A DNA stretch of 64,000 nt, taken from Diadema setosum (Eukaryota > Echinodermata > Echinoidea > Diadematoida > Diadematidae). The notes below the pieces were generated by a model. That model was not told where the DNA came from and did not search any database. It worked only from the letters and a program-made list of their open reading frames with translations. Where the stretch lies: contig CM067075.1 in NCBI GenBank assembly GCA_033980235.1, positions 18,240,844-18,304,843 on the forward strand. Reading direction: 5' to 3'. Every line of letters starts with the position of its first letter. Position 1 is the first letter of the stretch. A program made the position numbers and the translations under genes. Positions 39,101-47,294 of the stretch are shown piece after piece.

Positions 39101-39773
39101 TTAAACTAGCGATTTGTTCTTTGGACTAGATGTCTCAAATGTATTAAACAGTCTCCAGGAGACATGTATTTTGCTTTCAAATGCTCAAGGGTGACAAAAT
39201 CGACTTAGTTCATAATTTCCTTTTGTTATAACTCACATTCATGTTCCAATTTCGTTAGAGTTGCATTGCATGTCAATGTGTTTGATGAAGAATTTACTTC
39301 GATTGACCTGTGTTTCATTTTGTGCACTCAAATGCATCAGACAGCTCCACATATAAACTGACGAAATAAAGACAACCATCTTCCTCTGGCCAACTATGTT
39401 TAGCAATTTCATCAATTCGCACACCGATTGTTTTACTTCTTGTGCGTTAGCAAGAATTTTGTATTGGAGACAAATATATAAATGGGTTACAAATGCATCA
39501 GACAGTTTTAACTACAGGGCGACAAGAAACGGAGACAAAGGCCACGAAATCCCTTTAATGCAATATACGAAATCGTTATTCCATATTCCACAGGAGTATA
39601 TATGGCGTTCCCCCCCCCCCCCAGACTTGTGCGTTGTATTCCAGTGGTCAAAAATAACTAAAATATATGCGGCACTTGAACATCAAGGTTGACGAAAAGA
39701 GGCGGTAAGATTGACGAAGTGTATTTACGCCACAATTTCCTTTGCTTATACATTACGATCATTTATAACTTTG
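33125..39773 (-). repeat. Right arm of third palindrome
   Basis: Satellite-family DNA with the TGACGAAA orientation. It lacks the LINE at 25,640 and the MITE at 28,268, so both inserted in the left arm after the arms separated, or were lost here. It carries its own insertion, the tail-only LINE at 36,391. It ends at ACTTTGG, where the hairpin at 39,774 begins. Confidence 0.8.
36391..36645 (+). mobile_element. Extremely 5'-truncated copy of the 25,640 LINE (3' UTR only)
   Basis: Starts at ATCTGTTCCTTTCATACTGA, equivalent to 27,490 at the end of ORF2, and runs through the whole 3' UTR to the ATTATTATTATT tail, nearly identical to 27,490-27,744. It is flanked by AAATC on both sides (36,388-36,392 and 36,645-36,649), a candidate 5-bp target duplication within the satellite word ACGAAATCCCTTT. 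Confidence 0.9.
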
Positions 39774-39867
39774 GTTTCCATGTTAGCATGCCTGTACAGT
39801 GTCTGGGCGATCGTTAACGACCGTTAACGATCGCTCTGTCACTGTACAGACATTCTAACGTGGAAAC
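39774..39867. repeat. 94-bp near-perfect hairpin at the satellite boundary
   Basis: The outer arms GTTTCCATGTTAGCATGCCT... and their complement ending in CTAACGTGGAAAC differ at about three positions. The inner arms GCGATCGTTAACG and CGTTAACGATCGC are perfect. The repeat complex stops on the left and unrelated sequence starts on the right. It may be the terminus of a foldback element or a MITE. Confidence 0.85.
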
Positions 39868-40080
39868 AATAAACTGCACATTACTTGAATAAATTATGAA
39901 ACCATTCTGAAGCAAATAATTTTCACACAACAATAGATATATAATGTACTCTTAAATGAATCCCAAAAGGATTGGAACAACCATCCCCCAGCATTCTTAC
40001 TGATCAGTTACTAGCCATCCCCTTTAAAGTAAAGTAAAAAGCAATTAAAGTACAATGTAGAATCAATTTGATTATACATG
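39868..40080. other. AT-rich sequence, nothing recognised
   Basis: No satellite motif, repeat end or coding signal is visible here. Confidence 0.5.
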
Positions 40081-40425
40081 TAGAAATTATGTCATTCATT
40101 ATGTATGCGCAAGCAAAGTCGTATGTAATGAAAGACAACTGTAAATTCACCAGTGTTTTCATGCAAGAGTGGAGTTCGCCAAGGTGAAAACTTATCCCCA
40201 GTACTCTGCAATATTTTAAATGACTACCGGTAAGCACATTTTTAGTGACACGTAAACCGGGGTAGAAGCTCTTAAAATAAAAGAAAGGTGTTGTGAATCA
40301 GAATGAAATTTAAATGTTTATGAATTTGAAACTACGTACAGCTGACTACGTACTCTATCATATATACAGATGATGCCCTAATTCTTGCTGAATCTGTATG
40401 CAAACTTCCAAAAATGCATTAACTG
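40080..40425 (+). pseudogene. Degraded LINE reverse transcriptase fragment
   Basis: At about 40,154-40,222 the plus strand reads CKSGVRQGENLSPVLCNILND, the RT motif preceding the catalytic loop. A preceding block (AKSYVMKDN, about 40,110-40,140) lies in another frame. At about 40,363-40,405 a Y-T-D-D-ALILAES stretch corresponds to the YADD box with Ala replaced by Thr. The three blocks are in different frames and interrupted, so it is dead. The wording is closest to the LINE at 45,376, so it is probably a diverged relative. Confidence 0.75.
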
Positions 40426-40894
40426 CCCTATCCATCTGCTGCTGCAAATAAATGGTTTGTTGGTGTACGATGCAAAGTGACGGACTTTGAACAGAAGTGC
40501 ATGAGTACTGATCCTTGCTATATTCCATCTTGTCAGTGAAGCACCGAGGAATAGCGCCCTCTTAAATGAAATTCATTTTACAAAATCAGATTGAGCATTT
40601 GGAGTTCAGAATCTGTTCAGTATTTTCAGTCCACCTTGAAAGTTGTTTGTCTAAATTAAAGCAGAAAATGACAGGAACAGGACACTGAAATCTGAGCAAC
40701 TTCTGATCAAAACTACATGTGTAGGAAAGTTATTATTACTATTTTTTAATGTTTTGATCAACCAGACACAAATTAACAACTTTGTGATGTAATAATTATA
40801 TGAGCTCACTTTCCCATTGTCGATCTGTGCGTAAAATTCCATTACCGGTAGTAAATCTCTCCTTTTTCATTATTGATGATGATGATGATGATGA

Positions 40895-40930
<36 letters not shown>

Positions 40931-41085
40931 AAAATGGCATTAGACTAAAAACGCTTTATTCTGGCGAGGAAAGCGCATGATATAGAAACAAGACACCAAA
41001 CAGGTTAGTCATCGCATTCTTTATCAGCGACCAGGATGCAATGTCATGTTAGATTAAAATCCGTTTCTGAAGCAGACATACACAC
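40426..41085. other. No gene; microsatellite at 40,874-40,926
   Basis: No coding or mobile-element signal can be recognised except the (GAT)n(AT)n microsatellite. Confidence 0.5.
40874..40926. repeat. (GAT)n-(AT)n microsatellite
   Basis: About nine GAT units pass directly into about twelve AT units. Confidence 0.95.
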
Positions 41086-41116
41086 AAGGGTATACGTACA
41101 TAATACGTATACCCTT
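41086..41116. repeat. Perfect 13-bp-arm hairpin
   Basis: AAGGGTATACGTA (41,086-41,098), loop CATAA, then the exact complement (41,104-41,116). Function unknown. Confidence 0.85.
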
Positions 41117-41315
41117 CTAATAATGTCACAATAGAGGAATGCATTAAATGCCAATTGCCTTGATTTTATTCAAAATCCGAATTTTCGGGGGCCTCCCCCT
41201 TCGTCAGGGATGACAGTGCGAATGAATTTTCACAGTGATATTAACAGTGAGATGTTAATATCCTACTAGCACGCGTAATCTCAGTGTAACCAAAACAAAA
41301 AATAATAGATATTAT
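41117..41315 (+). repeat. Dispersed repeat fragments (copies at 41,930-42,015, 51,790-51,885, 62,631-62,690)
   Basis: 41,120-41,215 (ATAGAGGAATGCATTAAATG to GGGGGCCTCCCCCTTCGTC) matches 51,790-51,885. 41,230-41,312 (TTTTCACAGTGATATTAACA to AACCAAAACAAAAAATAATA) matches 41,950-42,010. It also matches, on the minus strand, the sequence now split by the LINE at 58,121-62,631. It is an unoccupied version of that LINE's target. Confidence 0.8.
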
Positions 41316-41596
41316 ATAACGCCTGAAGAGATCCCTGTCATTTTAATTGGTTGTTTGACATTGGTCATTCGGCCCATTTCACTATGACGTCATCACCCGT
41401 GCAATTGCGGCTCCATTTACCGTGCAATTTTGGATCCATACGATTTGCTCCATTGCACGCTCGCTGAAAGCCCGGCACACTACGCGTTTGCAGTGTGTGT
41501 ATGCGACAGTGAGCCCTCTCGCGATCTCAGATTCTCTCTTGGTTCTTTACTGATAAAACATCAAATGACAATGATCTATTTTAGGCGTTATATAAA

Positions 41597-41764
41597 ACAA
41601 ATAATAAATGTTTTTCATTCGTGCTATGGACAGAATATTTCATTGGGTGAAAGATGAAATGTAGATCCATTCAACTCGGCTGCGCCTCGTTGAATGGATC
41701 ATTTTCATCTTTCACCTCATGAAATATTCTGTCCATCGCACTCATAAACATTCATTATTTGTAT
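41597..41764. mobile_element. Foldback repeat, ~168 bp
   Basis: Arms of about 78 bp (41,597-41,675 and 41,689-41,764) pair with a few mismatches around a short loop near 41,676-41,688 (TCGGCTGCGCCTC). GATCCATTCAAC and its complement meet at the tip. It is flanked by fragments of the dispersed repeat described at 41,117 and is probably a MITE of that family. Confidence 0.8.
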
Positions 41765-42110
41765 AACAACAAACGCATGTTGCGCGCTTATGAGTGTCAT
41801 ACTTTACGTCATAATAGAGAAGACGTCACAATGGGATTGCGCGCGCTGCACATAAGGATCATGAGACAATAATAACATTAATACTAGCAGTAGAAACGTC
41901 ATAATGGCAATGAAGTGATACAGTGAAAAGTGCCAATGGATTTTCACAGTGATATAAACAGTGAGGTGTTAATGTCCTACTAGCGCGCGCAATCTCAGTG
42001 TAACCAAAACACTAGTAGATAACGTACAAATAATAACAACAAACGCCTGCTGAGTTGCGCGATTATTGGTGCCATACTTTACGTCATAATGTGCTTGTAC
42101 GCATTATATA
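41765..42110 (+). repeat. Dispersed repeat (41,765-41,880 inverted at ~57,995-58,110)
   Basis: The block with CGCATGTTGCGCGCTTATGA, TACTTTACGTCATAATAGAG and GGGATTGCGCGCGCTGCACA is matched in reverse at about 57,995-58,110, beside the 3' end of the minus-strand LINE. A diverged second version lies at 42,043-42,110. Confidence 0.8.
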
Positions 42111-42327
42111 GAGAGAAGAGAAGAGAGAGCAAAAAGTACGAAAGGAGGAAATAAGGAGAGAAGAAAGAAGAAAACAAGAAAAAAAAAAGGTGAGGAAAAT
42201 GCCATATACATGTGGTAGTTTTACTAGTAACACATCAAGACTGCGTAAGTTGTCCAGTACCAGTAAAATAAATTGAAGACCTCTACAAGGGTGAAATTAT
42301 CAATAGTGGAATAGCAACTTCAATTAA
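42111..42327. other. Purine-rich tract and presumed 3' part of Penelope-like element
   Basis: A GAGA/AAGAA-rich run (42,108-42,196) is followed by AT-rich DNA next to the Penelope ORF stop. It may be the element's 3' UTR. Nothing coding was found. Confidence 0.4.
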
Positions 42328-42816
42328 TTATCGGAAGAAAGTGTATGGGCTGAGCCAGGAAAGATCCTTGTTCGTGCCTGTTTCAAAACTGCGGCTCCGA
42401 ACAATGGATCGCAGTTCTGCCCACTTCCTGTCTTCGGCTGATTTGTAACCCCCGCCAAAGATGCAGACTTTCAAGTCTTCAATCGAATGGCGGGGGTCAC
42501 TGAAGTGGTTCGCTACTAGAGTATCTTTTCGCTTCTTTAGGATTGAGCTCTTGTGATTATTAAACCTCATACGGAACTTCGTGCTAGTCTCACCTATATA
42601 TGACACCCCTGGGCATTTAGTGCACATGATACAGTAAAGCACATTGCTAGAGTCGCATGTGTGGTCCGGTGGTTTGATACTGAGTGACGGAGAGATTTGT
42701 ACCACTGTTTTTGTCACCAGGTGGTTACAAATCTGACACCGTGGTTTGCCCCACCTCTTGATACCTTTTTGGGCTGCAGGTTTTGGTAACTCACTCCGCA
42801 CCAGAAATGATCTCAA
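42328..42816 (-). pseudogene. Penelope-like GIY-YIG endonuclease domain
   Basis: The 162-codon frame contains a CQIC half of a zinc site (residues 27-30), then VLYCIMCTKCPGVSYIGET (residues 59-77), which is the GIY-YIG core. After it come the R-x-R-x-N-NH helix (82-88), HFSDPRHSIEDLKVCIF (104-120) and the EDRKWAELRSI block with a final G-x-NKDLSW. This nuclease nicks DNA for integration in the family. The domain itself looks intact, but it is separated from the RT by a frameshift and is therefore unlikely to be expressed as a fusion. Confidence 0.9.
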
Positions 42817-43466
42817 GTTGGGCTTTGGGAATGTAGAGGGGGTTCCCGCAATACTGTAGAAAGTTTGGGATCAAGTTGAATGTTCGCCCACTCTTTCTTG
42901 GTAGTGGAGACAAACTTTTTGACCTGTGGGTGGAATGTGGTAACAAGAGGGATGCGATCGTTCCTCTCATCTTCAGGTTTAGTGTCTAGGAGGTCATCTC
43001 TGCGTTTTTCGCTTACTCTTTTGAGGGCATTGTTTACGAGGCGAACCGGATAACCCCTTCTGACGAAATGTTTTCCCAGATTTACAGCATCTTCTTCAAA
43101 CACTTTGGGGTCAGATGTGATGCGTTTGTACCTGACTAGTTGGCTGTACACAATTGATTGCTTTGTGTGTAAGGGGTGGAACGAATTGTATTCCAAGTAG
43201 GTAAAGGAGTCCGTGGGTTTAATGTACACACTAGCAGAAAGCATATCCCCATTCTTAGATACAATGACATCCAGGAAGTGGATTTTCTCTCTGGAGCTCT
43301 CCATTGTGAACTGAATGTGACAATTGTGTTTGTTAAATGCCTCGTGAAAGACTACAAGGTCTTTTTCACTGTGGGGCCAGATTATGAAAATGTCGTCGAT
43401 GTATCTCAGATACATTGACGGTTGGAGAGTGCATTTAGAGAGGAAATTTTCTTCCAGGACAGCCAT
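42813..43466 (-). pseudogene. Penelope-like reverse transcriptase, N-terminally truncated
   Basis: The open frame of 217 codons begins inside the RT domain. The catalytic box YIDD is at residues 23-26 (LRYIDDIFIIW), followed by IHFLDV, a YIKPTD segment and the HPLHTKQSIVYSQLVRYKRI block typical of Penelope-type thumb regions. The frame is lost near 42,850 after REPP, in a C-run. A one-base change there would put the upstream frame in register with the nuclease frame. The ATG used here is only the first Met after truncation. No promoter region is retained. Confidence 0.88.
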
Positions 43467-43555
43467 GTATATTTAGCGTACACGTTTTTTAGCGTACAAG
43501 TTTTTTGTCGACAGTTTTAGACATTGGTTCTGTCAGAGAATCAACGCTTAAAGTA

Positions 43556-43660
43556 ATGAGTCGTTTTGGAGTATTTTGAGAAAAATAATAAAAGTCGGTA
43601 GACCGACTTTTATTCCAGAAGGCTCCAGACTAACTCGGTCTCAGGGAAAACTCGACCCTA
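43556..43660 (+). repeat. Dispersed repeat with 28-nt hairpin (copy at 63,907-64,000)
   Basis: GAGTCGTTTTGGAGTATTTTGAG, a hairpin at 43,587-43,614 and CCAGAAGGCTCCAGACTAAC recur at the right edge of the window. The hairpin has perfect 13-bp arms (AATAAAAGTCGGT and complement) and an AG loop. Confidence 0.9.
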
Positions 43661-43704
43661 TTTCAGACAATTTACAAACAGTTCGTGATCGCCATGTTCA
43701 TCAG

Positions 43705-44336
43705 GGGTGGTATTCTGAGACTGTTTTATCTCTATTGTAAGTCTGTTGTAACAAATCGGTATTCTGAACACCGTTTTATCTCTGTTGTAACTTCTGTTGT
43801 AACTTCTGTTGTATCTTGTGTTTTATCTTGCGCACTCCTTGCCTGCGCATACCATTGTCTTAGGGTATGCGCACGCGCGTAACAGTGGGCGCAAGCCTGA
43901 ACACCCATTAGATTACACGGTATTCTGAAAACTGTTTTATCTTCTGTTGTAAGTCATGCCCCGTGCAAATTTATGCTTCTGAGATAAAACAGGGTGGAAG
44001 GTGTTTTAACTCCGTTGTAACTTTCGTTTTAACTTATGTTAGAAAGTGAGATAATTCATCAACTCAATATTGTGGTATGCGAGTTCAAAATAAAAAAGAT
44101 ATACAAAAAATAAAAGCAATGTATGCACCACAGAAAGGCAAAAGATATAGAAATTTGACAAAATGTAAACTCATTCCACAATACAAAATTTGGTACCAGT
44201 AACATTGCAAGTACATACGCGTTGCATAATTATGCACAGAGATAAAAACACAAACACATGAACAGAAAGGTTACCGGCACCGTCAGCAGTTTGTTTTAAG
44301 CAATATTCATTTCAAAAATATCTTTCAAGATATTAA

Positions 44337-44376
<40 letters not shown>

Positions 44377-45142
44377 TTCACTATCTTCACCGATAAGAAT
44401 TCATTATCAGTACCTTTTGGGTGTTTCAAAAATATTCATTGCTAGGGATGGCGCGAATCCTGAGAAAAGTATTGAGAGTCTAAGGCTCCATGATGGAACT
44501 TGACATGATAATGATCTCCAAGAGATGTTTTGTGAAGATAGTGACAACAACAACAACAACAATAATAATGATAATAATAATAATAACATGGCATTGCAAG
44601 GGCTTCACTTGATTTAGAAGCGTCTAGCTCCCCCTAAACCATGAAATTTGGGTTCCTCTCATGAACGCCAGATATCTTCTTATTTTTTAAACAAAATTTC
44701 AAATAAAAAGACTCAATCTGAGATAGCTTTGCGAATCCCCTACCGCACCAACTATACGTCAAAACCGGTAAGAAGGCATAATGATCAAGCTTCTGTTGTA
44801 ACTTTATTTTATCTCTGGCTCTCTTTACCTGCGCATGCCATTGTCCTATTTGTGCGCACGCCAGAGAATGAGCGCTTGTTAAAACGCGCAGAGTTAAGCA
44901 AGGCGCATTTGCCCAAGGGAACAATCTTATTGGTTGAAATGTCTTAGATGCTACTTCTAACAATATTTCCTATTGGATATGATTATTGCGATGGGCGTGG
45001 TCATCATGACTTACAACACCGTTAAAACAGTTTTCAGAATACCGATTTACAACTGTTTTAGCGGTGTTATAACTCACAGACTTACAACACAAGTTACAAC
45101 ACAAGTTACAACAGAGATAAAACGGTGTTCAGAATACCACCC
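43705..45142. mobile_element. 1.44 kb TIR element, CAG target duplication
   Basis: The ends are GGGTGGTATTCTGA and its complement, flanked by CAG on both sides (43,702-43,704 and 45,143-45,145). Subterminal copies of GGTATTCTGAAAACTGTTTT and TTCTGTTGTAAC lie in one orientation on the left (43,767, 43,919) and inverted on the right (45,015-45,060). The interior has (AT)n (44,342-44,373) and (CAA)n(AAT)n (44,544-44,587) tracts. No transposase is present, so it is non-autonomous. The superfamily is uncertain; a 3-bp duplication suggests a Harbinger-like relative. Confidence 0.8.
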
Positions 45143-45375
45143 CAGGTACTCTATACTACGGGTACCAAACGAGGCCTTGATGAGCAGACAGGAAAGTGCG
45201 TGCTAATCCTATACAAAACAAATGGACAGCGCGCGGTCCTCAAGCCTATTTGGTATACGCACATCACCTGAGTTGCTGAGACGCGCGGTCTTTGAAGTTT
45301 TTGTTGTTGTTTATCAAGCGTCTTTGATTGTTTTTAGAGGTGCTTGAGAGGCGCACACTAATTTTGATGCGCGCG

Positions 45376-46751
45376 TTGATTTGATTTTGAATGAACTTCT
45401 GAAGAATAGTTCAAAAAATTTGGTCAAGTTGATAACCAAATTGTTTAATCTTATATTCGACAGTGGCATTGTCCCAACAGATTGGGTAAACGGTTTGATA
45501 AAACCATTGTATAAAGGGAAGGGCTCACGAGATTGTGTTGACAACTACAGAGGTATTACATTATTGAGCTGTGTTGGGAAGTTATTCACAGCAGTATTAA
45601 ATGATAGAGTAACTTTGTTTGTAAAATCACAATGCCTGTTAGGAGAGGAACAAGCTGGTTTTAGATGCGGATATTCAACTATGGACCATGTATTTTCATT
45701 ACATGCTATTCTTGATTTTTATTTACAGAGAAGGAAAAGGGTGTATACAGCTTTTGTTGATTACAAAAAAGCATTCGATTTGGTTGATAGATCTTCACTG
45801 TGGTTGAAATTGTTTGACCATGGAATTAATGGTAAATTACTCCGGGTCGTTAAGGATATCTATAGAAAGTCAAAATCCTGCGTTTTTTACAACAATTCTA
45901 AATCAGATTTTTTTAAGAGTAACATAGGTGTAAAACAAGGCGAGAATTTATCACCAATATTATTTTCGTTGTATTTAAACGATTTTTCGTCATTTCTGTC
46001 TCAGAGATACCCTGGCCTGGATTTTCTTTCATCAGGTATCAATGAAACGTGTTCTACCGAAGAAGTGAATATGTTTGTTGATTTATTCACATTACTATAT
46101 GCAGATGATACGATTGTGTTGGCTGAAAATGCTGAGGAACTCCAGTTAGCTCTTGATGCTTTATTTGATTATTGCCAATTGTGGCATCTGACCATTAATA
46201 CTACTAAGACTAAGATAGTTATTTTTTCCCGTGGAAAAGTTAGAACAGCTCCTACCTTTCTTTTTGGAGATGACAAAATTTGTGTCTGCGATGATTATGT
46301 TTACTTAGGATGGACGTTCAATTATAATAATAATTTTGAGAAAGCTATAAACAAACAAGTAACCCAAGCCAAAAGAGCGTTGTATTCCATGAAAAGTAAA
46401 ATTTTACCTCTCCTCCTTCCAATCGACGTAAAACTAGAGTTATTTGAACATTTGATCATGCCTATTTTGCTTTAAGGCAGTGAAATTTGGGGTTTTGAAG
46501 ACCTCGCCCAAATTGGAACTTTCTTTTGTAGATATTGTAAGGAACTTCTTGGATTACATAAGCGAACTCCGAATTGTATGGTTTACGGAGAAATAGGTAA
46601 AGATAGATTACAAAAAACAGTGACCCTTCGGATGTTAATGTTTTGGTTTAAACTTTTTTGGTTTAACAGTAAGATGTCAAAGATAGCGCATGTTTTGTAT
46701 AATTTTCAATATGTTTTATCGGCGAGGCAAGAAAATTCGATGACATGGGTA
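45376..46751 (+). mobile_element. LINE with split ORF2, left part
   Basis: 5'-truncated non-LTR retrotransposon whose remaining part resumes at 52,437 after a DNA-transposon insertion. The left limit is where RT-like reading (V-D-L-ILNELLKN) begins, about 45,376. The endonuclease and any ORF1 are absent. Confidence 0.88.
45381..46474 (+). pseudogene. LINE reverse transcriptase with premature stop
   Basis: The 364-codon frame holds the RT blocks in order: KPLYKGKG and NYRGITLLSCVGKLF (residues 41-69), EEQAGFRCGYST (89-100), TAFVDYKKAFDLVD (123-136, first catalytic Asp), GVKQGENLSPILFSLYLNDF (173-192), LYADDTIVLAEN (239-250, catalytic DD) and a thumb with YLGWTF. A TAA at 46,473-46,475 replaces the expected Tyr of an L-Y-GSE-IWGFE segment that continues in the same frame to 46,751. 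It is most like the LINE lineage with the NYRGITLLSC / GVRQGENLSP wording. I cannot assign the clade firmly. Confidence 0.9.
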
Positions 46752-46984
46752 CAGTAGCCTGACTAGTAACCGCTCACTTTGATACTTTATTGTGAATAAC
46801 TTAACCAAATTATCTTCTTCCCGATCCAATCCTGTGAAATGTGGTTGGCGATATTGCTCTTTCTTATGTATATTACAATCATCTGCTCACGAAGTCCTAT
46901 AACGGAATAAACGCGCGATACCTTCGTCGTTACATCCTGTACTAGTAGCCGCTCACCCCTGACTAGTAGCCGCTCACTATAATA

Positions 46985-47294
46985 CATGGCGCGCGCGCCG
47001 CACATTACAAGGCTCTGAATGATGCTCTAGCAAAAGGCAAGTCTGTCAACACGTGTGCCGAGGCTGAGATAAACATAAATTTTTGGCAGCATACTGTGTG
47101 GTGGATATTCTTTATAATTGTATTCAATTTCCATGTCCGAATTCGAACAATCTAATATCACATTAATGTTCGGTTTGTTGTTTTTCACTTTCTTTATACG
47201 ATGTGTAAGTATGCTGCATTGGACATGTGTCGTATTTATTATTATGTGGAAGACGGGTCTGCTTAATAGTTGCGAAAGTAGAATTTTATAGATA
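46985..47294. other. Interior of the 5.7 kb transposon, nothing recognised
   Basis: AT-rich, with short open frames only. Confidence 0.4.

Larger units (their letters stand above)
42328..43475 (-). mobile_element. 5'-truncated Penelope-like element
   Basis: The minus strand encodes the C-terminal half of a Penelope-type polyprotein: RT catalytic and thumb regions followed by a GIY-YIG endonuclease. The N-terminal RT is missing beyond about 43,470, where TTTAGCGTACA-GTTTTTT sequence repeats twice. The order RT then GIY-YIG is diagnostic of Penelope-like elements and unlike any LINE here. Confidence 0.9.

Noticed and set aside
1..39773. CRISPR-like array from regularly recurring TTTCGTCA
   Set aside because: Spacing is irregular, the repeats are degenerate and the context is eukaryotic.
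43556..43660. Hammerhead ribozyme near the Penelope-like element
   Set aside because: Some Penelope-like elements carry hammerheads, and an ATGATGAGTC word is present at 63,900, but I could not place the full CTGATGA core, stem II and GAAA.
45014..45142. tRNA- or SINE-like head in the 43.7-45.1 kb element
   Set aside because: No A-box/B-box pair could be found; the repeated motifs are the subterminal inverted repeats of the element.
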